Notes under the pieces: model-generated
Database searches by the model: none
What the model was told of the DNA's origin: nothing
What the model saw: only the letters and a program-made list of their open reading frames with translations
Part shown: piece after piece, positions 36,747-47,000 of the stretch
Position numbering within the stretch: the stretch's first letter is position 1
Layout of the letters: each line of letters starts with the position of its first letter
Assembly: GCF_000512585.2 (NCBI RefSeq)
Contig: NC_089248.1
Location: 744,001-808,000, forward strand
Source of the DNA: Kwoniella bestiolae CBS 10118
Taxonomy: Eukaryota > Basidiomycota > Tremellomycetes > Tremellales > Cryptococcaceae
Reading direction: 5' to 3'
Length of the DNA: 64,000 nt
Program-made: the position numbers and the translations under genes

Positions 36747-37236
36747 CTTCGCTGTACCTTGAGCCTGAGACGGGATGAGCAATATGTATGACAGTAAAGA
36801 CAGAACGTACGAACGTAAAGTAAATACGGAGCGAGCGTTGTTGATTTGAGTAGTTTTTTGCGTTCTCCAGAAAACTCGGTTAGATCCGTTGAATCGTTAT
36901 CGATAACGCCATCGATAAACTTGGGAGTCCGAAAGCTCGCTTTCCCCAAGCCACGATCATGTCGAGAGAAAGTGCTATCTCTGCTCATAATTGATTGTCT
37001 GTGAAACCGTGAAATGCAACCTCATGAGACATATGTCATATAAATACGATATTCATCCTATCTATAAATATGTATCAAGCTACAAAAAGTTAACAAGATA
37101 GCAGCAAGATACCCAATAGTAATGGGTTGAACGACGCCGAAAGGCGAAAAGCTATGTGATATGTAACAACGGATACTATGAACAATTTTACCTAATATAT
37201 GAACATGACGAGATTCCTCTTCCATTTCTCATCAAC
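36747..37236. promoter_or_regulatory. Upstream of the TXNDC17-like gene; 3' of the next gene
   Basis: 490 bases between two minus-strand genes. AT-rich near 37020-37200. No clear element. Confidence 0.35.
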
Positions 37237-38847
37237 CTACAACCTCAACAACCCTCTAGCCTTCTTACCCCTCCCCGCAGACGTACCACTCCCACTCCCC
37301 TCCAACTCATCAACATTACTCCTCTTCACCCCCTTTGCACCGCCAATTCCACCAAATAACATCCCCCTCCTACTTGGTAATTCCTCCCCCTCCGCCTCCT
37401 CACCCCTAATATCCCGCATCATCACCTCACCCTCATCATCGCTATATATCCCCTCATCTTTGCCCCTCGGACCAACAGACAGACTAAGATTGGAATTCCC
37501 GAACCGTGTACTCCTCGTAGGTGTCGATACAGGCGAGCTGGGAGGGGACCTATCATTATCCGGAGAAGGCGTTCTAATCTCCCTTCGTGCCCTACTTGCA
37601 GAAGAGGGGGAAGGTCCAGTAGGCCATAGAAGTTTGGGTTTGGGTAAGGGATTAGGTTCAAACTCCTCATCTTCTGGATCGAGCTCCGATCGGGGGAATA
37701 CAGAATTACTGGGGTATAACGGGTTGGCAAAGACTTTCTTGGATCCTCTGAATACGTATGTCACCGTTGGGAGATCTTCGTCGACTATCGGACCCTTGGT
37801 TTTGGGTATTCGGGTAGATGGTTCGCCAGGTTTGAGCAAGAAGGGATTGGATTCGTAATCCATCATTTGCTTTTGCTCTTCTTCTATCTTCTTGCGTCGT
37901 GAGTTCTCTAATCGAGTAATGCCTTTAGCTTTGGAGGAAGAAGGGGAAGAAGCGATTCGGGCGGCATGTTTGGTAGGTGGTGGTGAGAGGAGGCCGGTGG
38001 GTGAGATACTTTGAGCGAGAGTAGGTTTAGTGGAACTGGATGGTATGGGTGAAGCTAATCTGGGACTTCGACGGGGAGCTAATGATGGGAGACCCTCTGT
38101 ATCTGAGTCGAAGCCTTCTTCATCACCTCCTGGGTGGTGTATTGTTATCTGTCCGGGAGATGGTATGGGTATGGGTGCACCCAATCCTACACCTAAGCCA
38201 GATACTAAGAATGGGTTGTCTTCCTTCACTACAGCTCCTCTTTCCTTTTCATTGCCACTTGCACCACCTATCTGATCTACTTTCCCATGAATGCCCGATT
38301 TATGTCCCCCTCCCATTCCCACTCCTTTACCAGTATTGAGCAATCCCATCTGCTGAGCAAACGTCAATCCGGGTCTACGTCGGATTTTCTCTGGTCTGGA
38401 AGAGGAGGAAGCATTATTGGAGAGGAAGAAGGTGGTATGTCCCGATGGGGATGGTATGGGCTCTTCTTCCTCTGTTTCTTCTATGATAGCGGGGGATAGA
38501 CGTCGTTTGGTACGTTGAGTTTGCGGGGTGGGGAGTTGGGTGATACTCGAGGTAGAAGTGGATGGAAGGGATTTGCGAGGTCGAGAAGATCGTCGGACTG
38601 TCTCTGGGGTGGGGAGGTGACTTGATGATTGGGATGGAGGGGTTGGCAAGCTATTTATCGATATCTCGTTAGCTCGCCATTCGTCTTCATCATTTGAACA
38701 GGAAGGGAGGCAAGGAACATACGATGAAGATATTATATCTACACCTCTACCTCTCCTTTTCCTCTCCACTGTCTTGGGCCCATCTTGTTGTTGTTGGTAT
38801 GAAGCGGTCCAGCCGGATTTTTGTTGTCCCTTCAAGGGAGATTGCAT
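37237..38847 (-). CDS. Uncharacterised disordered nuclear-type protein with three LPTP motifs (possible CDK substrate/inhibitor)
   Basis: One long frame of 536 residues from ATG 38847, or 512 residues if the likely intron 38651-38722 is removed. The protein is Ser/Pro-rich and basic. It has three LPTP sites close together (LPTPPSQ, LPTPETV, LPTPQTQ) between residues 45 and 115, many other S/TP sites (RTPSPDN, SPPSSPVSTPTR) and nuclear-signal-like clusters (KRKRRGR... as ERKRRGRG, RTKRRLSP, GKKARGLL). A more conserved-looking core lies near residues 330-390: NPFLLKPGEPSTRIPK, then GPIVDEDLPTVTYVFRGSKK. LPTPP-type motifs are what Cdc4/Fbw7 ubiquitin ligases read after CDK phosphorylation. The link to cell-cycle control is inference; I cannot name the family. 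Confidence 0.72.
   Translation of the reverse strand: MQSPLKGQQKSGWTASYQQQQDGPKTVERKRRGRGVDIISSSYVPCLPSCSNDEDEWRANEISINSLPTPPSQSSSHLPTPETVRRSSRPRKSLPSTSTSSITQLPTPQTQRTKRRLSPAIIEETEEEEPIPSPSGHTTFFLSNNASSSSRPEKIRRRPGLTFAQQMGLLNTGKGVGMGGGHKSGIHGKVDQIGGASGNEKERGAVVKEDNPFLVSGLGVGLGAPIPIPSPGQITIHHPGGDEEGFDSDTEGLPSLAPRRSPRLASPIPSSSTKPTLAQSISPTGLLSPPPTKHAARIASSPSSSKAKGITRLENSRRKKIEEEQKQMMDYESNPFLLKPGEPSTRIPKTKGPIVDEDLPTVTYVFRGSKKVFANPLYPSNSVFPRSELDPEDEEFEPNPLPKPKLLWPTGPSPSSASRARREIRTPSPDNDRSPPSSPVSTPTRSTRFGNSNLSLSVGPRGKDEGIYSDDEGEVMMRDIRGEEAEGEELPSRRGMLFGGIGGAKGVKRSNVDELEGSGSGTSAGRGKKARGLLRL
38651..38722 (-). other. Probable 72-nt in-frame intron (stop-free)
   Basis: On the minus strand the segment starts GTATGT, carries a GCTAAC branch-point-like motif and ends AATAG. 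Its length is a multiple of three and it has no stop, so both spliced and unspliced mRNAs encode protein. Confidence 0.65.
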
Positions 38848-39423
38848 GGTCGATGATGAGGATGAGCTGAAGTTGGGAAAGGAAACAAAACAAGGTTGAA
38901 TGATGATCGAAATTTCTTCTTCTTCTTTCCGTTCCTGTCTCTAATCTGATCAAATGCTAAGAACGATCTGCTCCATCAAGAAGCGTACAGCACAGGATCA
39001 AGACGGGAAGTCGATGGACACTACAATAGATGAAAATGGGTTGAATGTAAGGTGTGAGAACAAAAATGAAAAGACAAAAAGAAGAAGGAATGATGAAACG
39101 CGTCACTCAACTAATGTTCTCAGTCCGATCATCTGGCAACCTACCAGCCATTTTAGAGCGTGTTACGTAAAATTTGTCCTCAAGACAGTAATGTTCTCAC
39201 CTATGCGAGTGTGGCAGTGCGATGAAGCGGAGAGTCCCGCTTTTAAGCCTAATCCTAATCCTAATCTCGGCTGTACGGAGTGCAAGCTAGAGTACGCGTA
39301 CGAGTAGTTGTCCGCTTTGACCATGTTAAACTTCATTTATTCAGTCACTCAACCATATTCATTACGTCGAGCAAAACACTACACTGCTAGATCAGTCTCT
39401 CGTCTGATGCTCGCCCCGATATC
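38848..39423. promoter_or_regulatory. Divergent promoter between the LPTP-motif gene and the TBC gene
   Basis: 576 bases. It includes a short CCTAAT tandem (39248-39266). ORF 38954-39307 on the plus strand is open but resembles nothing and is judged chance. Confidence 0.4.
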
Positions 39424-42134
39424 ATGACGCAGGTGAGCTTGTCCAAGTCGTTGAATCGGATATGAAGCTCACTGATTCCGTCTTAACAGGAAGCAGATAT
39501 CTCATCCGGTCGTCCTTCCTCTCCCTCTCCCTCGACGTCTCAACTTCCACCCTCCCCATCTCCCAATGGCGATATATCTCTCGAAGCATCTCTATCCAAC
39601 GTCTCGCTAGGCTCAAGCCAAAACGAAGCTGGCCCCAGCCGTCCTAACGGACGTAAAACACCACCTTCACCCCTCGAAATCAAACGAGAAGAGGAAGTTG
39701 ACCTAGATGTTGAAGGAGATATAGGTGTATCCCTAACATCCCCCACAAGAGCTTCATCGCCTTCCAACGATTACTTCTCTGCAACTCCCTCGCGCAGGTC
39801 AAGCTCAAGACTTGATCGCGTGCTCACTCGTTCTCCCTCACCCTCACCACGCCATCAGAGATCGCTCACTCCCGATGGACATCTGGAGGTATCACCCACC
39901 AAAATCCCTTTACCTTCACCTACATCCCTCTCTCCTCCTCTTTCTGCCCCTCCATCCCGACGATCTTTCTCACTTAGATCAATATCAAGCAGATCACCCA
40001 GTCCGCCTCCCCAGCCTTTCGCCTTGAAACCATACTTACCAAATGTGACGTCCGTCATTCTCTCTTCGGAACAGCAGGATGGAGACGCAGACGATACAGC
40101 TCCGTTCGAATCAATCCCCCTGTCCTCCACACCACCTATGACACCTACAGTACCTCCACCATTATCTCCCAGCTATGTCAGTCCAGAGAGGAAAGGCAGA
40201 CAGTCATGGGGTGGATTCGGAATGACCAAAGAAGGTCAGCGGTATGCCATAGGCGAAACGCCGGATCACACCAGATCCCAGACCGAGCAGATACGCCGCA
40301 CTTCCACTACTAGCTCCGTCCATTCTTCCCATTCTATATCAAACAACGCGAATGGTGTCGGAAGTACTCCAACTTCACCGCCTCAGAATGGGGAAGGGTC
40401 AAATAGTAATACGCCAAGGATACATGCTCCCCCTGCGCATCCATTCCCATTCCCCATTCCCAATGAACCATACTCAGAGGAACATAAACGAATGTCAACC
40501 TCCTCTTCTACTCATCAACAGCAAATATCAAATGCCAACGGTGCATCAGGAGTAGAAACGCATGAACATGGTATAGGAGTTAAAGAAGGTGTTAGTACTT
40601 TTGAGAAAGTCAGATCACACACCAGACCAGCATGGTTACCACCTAAAGATAAGCACGAGGATGAAGTCCATCTGCATCAATGGGAAGAAATGATGAATCA
40701 GTCGAGAGAGCATGAGAAGCAATTGAAGAAGGTCAGGGAGCAGAAACGGTTGGAGAGGGAGAAGAAGCTGGCATTGATCATACCCAAATGGGAGGGGTTG
40801 ATACATGATAAAGAGTTTAGTATACAGAAGGTACAAAATGATGCGGGGTTGAGAAAGATGTGGTTCGAAGGGGTTCCGACGCATCTGAGGGGATTGGCTT
40901 GGAGTAAAGCTATTGGGAATCCTTTGGCGGTCTCGAAAGGTGAGTGGGTGATACCTCTTTTCTACCCGAGTTGCGCAGCGCGGTGGAAAGAAGATGTGGC
41001 TATTGCTGTGGCTGATCTCTGATCTACCTTAGATGCATATCGTACATATGTCACTCGATCCGAAAAAGCTCAAAAATCAGGTAGATTCCCTCAAGAAATC
41101 TTGCATCAGATGGAACAGGATATGGATAATACCCTACCGACACTCAGAATGTTCCATCGAGGTAGTCCTCTTAGAGACGATTTGAAAGAATTACTGTGTG
41201 CTTGGGTGGTTTATCGGTCAGATGATGGTCTGGGATATGTGAGTGAAAGTATCAGCTATGCAGATTCCTTGTCCTCACTCTTCAGGGTTTCTCTATGTTG
41301 TGTGAAAACACCATCACATCATACATCCTATTTTCGTGCGAGTCTTTAGCACTTTTGTTTAAAACATAGCTGACAGATCTCTTCGCCCCCCTAGGCCCCG
41401 TATATCTCCCACCTCTCAGCAATGTTCCTCCTCGTCTCCCCACCCTCCGAAGCATTCATCTCACTCATCAACCTCCTCTCACGACCGTGTCTTAGGGCAT
41501 TCTATACCCAGACAGAAGACGAGATTGACGCCTACTACCGAGTCCTTGAGAACCTCCAGGCAGACGCTTATCCAAAGATATACGCGAATTGCAAGAATCT
41601 CGGGTTGAGGGTACCGGAAGGTTGGTTTAGGGGTATGTTAGTTGAGCAGGTGGATTTCGAGTGCGCTTGTAGGCTTTGGGATCAGATTATGTTGGATGGG
41701 GATGGGTTTATCTTCAGGACTGCTTTGGCTATATTCGGGTTCCTTGAGCCTCGGTGAGTGGTCTGCTTATTGATACTTGCATCTGCGATCCCATTTCCCT
41801 TTACACGTCAAGGGCTGCGGTCGACCTTACCTCTACCCTCTATATTGTACAGAAGGTGTAATGTAAACTGATCCCTCGACCATTTCACAGACTATACTAC
41901 CCAGACCACGATGAGATCCTATCGGTCCTCGAAGGTCATAATCCCGCTACCTTAGCGATCCAAGCGCGCGAGAGAGAGCGAGCGAAATTGCGCGGAGAGA
42001 CATTCGACGACTCGATAGATGGGAAATTATCTGTGTTCGGGTTGAACGAACATACTTTGTTTGAATGGTTGGGTGAGGATGGGTGGAAGGAGAAGGGGTT
42101 TGAGAGGTTGGTGTTGAGGGAGATGCCTGATTAG
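39424..42134 (+). CDS. TBC (Rab-GAP-like) domain protein with both catalytic fingers altered
   Basis: Five exons (39424-39432, 39490-40939, 41033-41238, 41395-41753, 41891-42134) give 755 residues. Exon 1 encodes only MTQ. Residues 1-390 are disordered and Ser/Pro-rich. A charged coiled coil follows (HLHQWEEMMNQSREHEKQ to EREKKLAL), then the TBC domain from GLRKMWFEGVPTHLRGLAWSKAIGNPL to the C-terminus. The layout resembles TBC1D12/TBC1D14. In human TBC1D14 the fingers sit in DISRTFP and GYVQGMS; here the aligned segments are DMDNTLP and GYAPYIS, so Arg is Asn and Gln is Pro. The second site spans an intron, but the frame and flanking residues fit well. It may therefore bind Rab proteins without stimulating GTP hydrolysis (inference). 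Confidence 0.85.
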
Positions 42135-42577
42135 TCTGGATGGAATGGCGAGGGGAATATCGTTGGATCGGTGGAATGGGAATGTCGGTGGGGGCGTATA
42201 TGAGCTGGGGATGGGAGAGCAGTTGGGGTTGCATAGGATATTGCGTTTGCATTGCATGGGATGATATGCATCGCCATACATACAATACAAGGAGGGACCA
42301 TGCAGATGGGCAAAATGGTTCACCTCCACTTTCCCACGAGTGCATCTTCATCTTTCGCTCCGAAAAGTCATGGTTGCTTGGAACAAGCTTGAGGCATGTG
42401 AGCGAGTGATCAACTTCACTCGACCTTCAATCGACTTGATGAATGAACAACGAACAGCTGCAAAACTTGACATCAAAAACAGAATTACGGAAAAGTAAGA
42501 GCGACATCGTGATAAGATCACCAAACCAACTCGACACATACCTACAGCAACTCACTCTTGATCAGAAATAAGCCAAG
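42135..42577. promoter_or_regulatory. Intergenic between TBC gene and MGR2
   Basis: 443 bases in tandem plus-strand orientation; holds the TBC 3' UTR and MGR2 promoter. GTATTG/GCATTG words are frequent near 42230-42300; no clear element. Confidence 0.35.
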
Positions 42578-43535
42578 ATGCCTCCTCCACCTCAAACTAC
42601 CGCCGGCGGATCGACTTTTGACAAGAGTGAGTAGCGAGTGACGAGTGAAAACGGGTACATCAGTCTCTCAGTAGGCACCATGGTTGCTGGTACGAAGAGC
42701 AGACTTTAGACGGTATGATATTGACTTTTGAGGGGCCGAGGATTACTTTGACTGTCAAGACTCTTTGAAGAGTATAGGAGTAGGTAGCTGATCGATGGTT
42801 GTTTCACTCTTTTGCTCTTCTTGTGATCTGATCGAACAATAGTGAAGATGGGTGCTATAATGGGAAGTGAGTACTTATCCCTTACAACAGAAACAATATA
42901 TAGTTTACCAAGAATGTATGAATGCTGATGTATGACTGTCGTACAACAGGTTGTGTCGGTCTGACTATCGGGTTCATATTCGGTTCATTCTCCGTAATGA
43001 GGTATGTCATGTACCTGTACCTCCTACCATCAATTTCCATGTACTATAGGAGGAGGAAGATGACTTCCCCGATTTTCACCCCATCTCGCATCCAGACCAA
43101 GATTAAGATTAGATGTATCTTAGTATCTTACGCTCGACCTTCGCGCTGATACCTTCGCTTCCTAACCTCGCAGGGCCGGTCCAGGACCTAGAGGGTTGGT
43201 AGCTACCTTGTCGCAATACATGTTATCTTCAGCAGCTACGTTTGGGTTCTTCATGTCTATTGGATCGGTGGGTCAATCTCTCTTTCTCTGACCTTACCTT
43301 GCCTTCATGATCACCCACTCCACCAGAGTAGAAGACATATGCGCACTGAAGAATCACCACGACGGAACGATCTTCTTGAGCTTGAGCTAATTAATCTACT
43401 CGTACGCAGGTTATTCGAACGGAATCGCAATACGCCTATGCCCTTCCTCCCAACGCTACGAACAATAAGATAGCTCAGCCTTTGATGATGGCCTGGAAGA
43501 GGTCCGAGGAGAGACGAAGGGCCGAGCAACTTTGA
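42578..43535 (+). CDS. MGR2: Mgr2/Romo1 subunit of the mitochondrial TIM23 complex
   Basis: Five exons (42578-42626, 42843-42866, 42950-43001, 43174-43267, 43410-43535) give 114 residues. Exon 2 is a 24-nt micro-exon encoding KMGAIMG. The protein reads MPPPPQTTAGGSTFDKMKMGAIMG, then CVGLTIGFIFGSFSVM, then GLVATLSQYMLSSAATFGFFMSIGSVIRTES. This is the Mgr2/Romo1 pattern: two short glycine-rich transmembrane hairpin helices. Mgr2 couples Tim21 to TIM23 and gates lateral release of inner-membrane proteins. Exons total 345 nt with an 822-nt longest ORF fragmentation, so the gene is invisible to simple ORF scans. Start context is AAGATGCC. Confidence 0.93.
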
Positions 43536-44024
43536 GTTGATGTCGAGGCGAAGGATCGAAAATAGTGGACGAAGAATGAAGGACAGAAGATGGCGGATAG
43601 AACAGCGGTTCAGCGAGTCCAATCGAGAAAGCTGGGAGGCGGAGGTAGCGCAGTGATGGCAAGGAGGAAGCGAGATATTCATGAGGGTGAGGGTATCTCA
43701 CGATATATAATCAATCAATCAATAAAACATCCACATGATGATATGCAAACACATAACCATTCTCTCAATCTCTGTCATTCCTTGATTTCCCAAGTTCCCC
43801 TATCCATTGATCAACCAGATAATATTGATCAACCAGATAAGACTGCATCAAGCAATCTCGCTCGTCACCACGACCCACCCAATTCACCTGGACCACCTGA
43901 TCCACGGAAGAAATCGTATGATTCACTCGTGAACTGTGTATGTATATGCATAGCTACATCTGTATTGATCATCTACTATCTACCTTCCTTCCGTGCACGC
44001 ATCCCAGTCTATCCTGCAGCTCGA
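43536..44024. other. Convergent 3' intergenic region
   Basis: 489 bases between the MGR2 and insulysin stop codons. A direct duplication TGATCAACCAGATAA/TTGATCAACCAGATAA occurs at about 43808-43840. The ORF 43590-44297 is a shadow frame. Confidence 0.4.
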
Positions 44025-47000
44025 CTACAACTTCGCAGCACTCAACTTGATCGGCTCAACCGGCGTAGCCGCTTTACTCGGTATCAACCCCGCCTTAAAC
44101 TCCAAAATATCCCCAATGTAAACATTACTCTCCCTCACTCCCTCCTCCTGTCCCTCCACTCCCTTCTCCTCACTTCCCTTCAAATTCTCCACAACACTCT
44201 TCAATCCCTTCTTCGTCTCCTCATCGAGATTAGTCGCAGAGTCTATAACTCCAACCGCAAATTGTTTAACAGTGTCCAAAGATGGATTGGTAGCTAGTAA
44301 CGTAGCGATGGAGGATTGATCGACAGTGATTCCAGCTTTCATGAAATTTTCTACTAGTGGTCCAGCGGATGAAGGGTCAAATTTGATTCCTTTGTATTGC
44401 GATTTCAAGTGTACCGAGAGTTTACTTCGTTGAGATGATTTCGTGGTGATGTATTGTTCGTACAGTGATAGGACATCAGATTTGGTGATTGTTTTGAGAG
44501 CTTCGACGTCGTTCTCGCCTGATTCACATGATAAAGTCAGTTCAACCTTCCTTATCCATCTTTCAAACCAGACAAGTAAAATGACCATCCAGACCGCTGC
44601 TCCCAGAGCCGAATTGACGAGAGAGAAGGATCATAGGGATGAACCTAGTTGGATTCGATTGAGAGGTATCCCACACTCACGCTTATTGAACTCATAATAC
44701 CTATCCTTAACCCTCCCCCAAAACCTCTTCGACTCCTCACTAAGATTCTTCGGTTTCTCCTCCTTCTTCTGTATCAAACTCATTCGATGCTTCTCAAACT
44801 CCTCATCCGTCATCTTATCGATCGTCTCTTTGAGGAACGTATCAAGGAGATATTCAATCTTATTTTCCACCAATTCAGTAGGTTTCTCAGATTGCACGAT
44901 GATTGAATATCCCATTGATCCGGCCGAGGAAGAGGCATGGGAGAAAACGATATATCCGAGTTGCTGTTTCGTCCTCAGGTAGTCAAAGGCAGGTTCAGAG
45001 GCGATTTGACTGAAGAGCGATAAGGTGTTTCTGAGCTTGACGTCGGTGGGTTCTCCTACGTGGAGGTGGTAGACTACTGCGCTGTTCACTTCTGCTTTGT
45101 TTGGTAGGTCTAATGACCAGATGTGTTCGGATGCTATCTCAGGGAAGCAGAAATCAGCCGCGTTGCTCTGACTTGGTGACCGTGGCTTGACTTACAAGGA
45201 GGGGTCAACAATGATCGAGGAGACTTGATTTCTGAAGCGCTCAGTGGTCTGGGCGAAAGTACCTGCTCAACCATCTCTTGCATCTCCTTAGCACCTTCAG
45301 GTGAAGTATTACCGTGCACGAGAGTTTCAATGAACAACCGTGAAAGCACTTCTTTACCAAATGCCTCGACATCGGAAAGTGTGACGACTGAAAAGGATAC
45401 TCATCAGCTGCGATCCTTAAATCAGAAGCCTGAGTTGAGCTGAAATAGCTGTACACTCACACTCCAGTTCCTTCAACCTCTCTTCCTGAGTCCAAGCAGT
45501 TTCTCTCGTCACATAAGCGTCCCAGAACAAAGCGATACCATATGGATCAGCCAAAGCGAAATTCTTCCATTCCATACGTGTCTACCACATTCAGTCCGCA
45601 TCAGCTAAAACCCCTTCGTTCGCTTGCTAGCTAATTCACTCACCGCTTCGACAATCTCCCTGAATCTACCTTCGTCAACCTTGAACTCCTTGAACTTCTT
45701 CAACATCGTTTCAGTCAAGACTGCCAATTTGTCCGAAAACCCTCCAGCGGAAATACCAATCCATCGATGTTCGTTCCACAAACTGAAGGAAAGTTCGGCC
45801 AAGTCGGCGTCGTATACATCTTCCGTTATCGAGTCTGAGAAGAGGTCACAGAAGAGTCGGGAGAGAACGGCGTTTCGAGGGGTGGTTTGGAGGATTGGTC
45901 TGCAAGAGGAACGATTCAGCATATGTCTAGACCCATATCAAAGTTTGTACTCACGAATGAAGGAGGATGTCAAGGTTAGCACGAGGTTGCCAGAACCTAT
46001 CATCTCGCTTGTACCATAATCTTGAGGAAGGCGTATCTTTAAGAAGAACAGGTCGGTTGGCAGGCTATATATGATTTCAAGTCAGCTGGCATGTCACGAT
46101 TTCTAGACAAAAATAAATTGACCTCTTTCACATCGAACTTCTCTACATCCAGTTTCTCAGGGATGAAAAGGTTAGGACCAGGTAGCTGTAATTCACTGAG
46201 TACCTTTCCTGACATTGCCTAAATAATACTAGCAACATCAGCTTCAAACAACCGCAGAAGTCCAAAGACCTGAGCTGAACGTGGAATCAGACGCACCTCT
46301 TTCAAGAACTCCTCATCGTACTTTACCCTCTTATATTCCGTCCCGTAAATAGCTTCCTTCTGATCGAAATCACCTTTACTCTCCAAAACATCCTTAGGCA
46401 ACTCCTTACACGTTATACCAATAGTCGATCGCCTAGGATCCAGCAACTGTAATGCAGCCTCAAGTTCATCCTGCTTGTATTCCTCTACTAGCCATTTGGC
46501 AGATACGATCTTCTCCCTTGGGACGGGGGATTGCATAAATCCAGATAAGCTTGCACAATATGACGAGGTTTTACCACGCTCGGCAAATTTGAATGAGATG
46601 TCGGCGATGGCCTTGATCTCGTTGAATGCTTCTTCTGAAGGTGGTTTCGAACGGAGAAGGGAGATGTACTTAAAAATGACCAATGCGACGTCTTTGTGGT
46701 GTGCTATGTACCATAATGACGGTGTGAGTTACGGTGATGGAAGATGCACTCCAGGTAACTCACCTAGACCCTCTGGGGTGAGGTCTACAGATATCTTGAA
46801 AAGCGAGAATCCAGCAGCATCGTGATGGTTTCCTGCACTTAGCGAGTTGACCCATCCTTGCTTCTTCAGGTATGATAAAATCGATCCTCTGCCTTCGTGA
46901 CCAAGGAAATGAGCCAGGAAGTGCGTGGGCTAATGAGGCAAGGGTCAGCTAATTGGATGACCTGCATTGTATAGAGGCTGACTCACTCTCGATTTATAAA

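Noticed and set aside
31961..39139. Shared 16-mer TCCGATCATCTGGCAA at 31961-31976 and 39124-39139
   Set aside because: One exact 16-mer pair is about what chance gives in 64 kb, and the flanks do not match.
39248..39266. CCTAATCCTAATCCTAATC tandem as interstitial telomere repeat
   Set aside because: Only three units and not the TTAGGG-type sequence; too short to mean anything.
38954..39307. Plus-strand 117-codon ORF between two divergent genes
   Set aside because: No recognisable domain, no introns, Lys/Arg-biased chance composition in a promoter.
43590..44297. 235-codon plus-strand ORF overlapping the insulysin 3' end
   Set aside because: Its second half is the antisense of the clear insulysin C-terminal exon.
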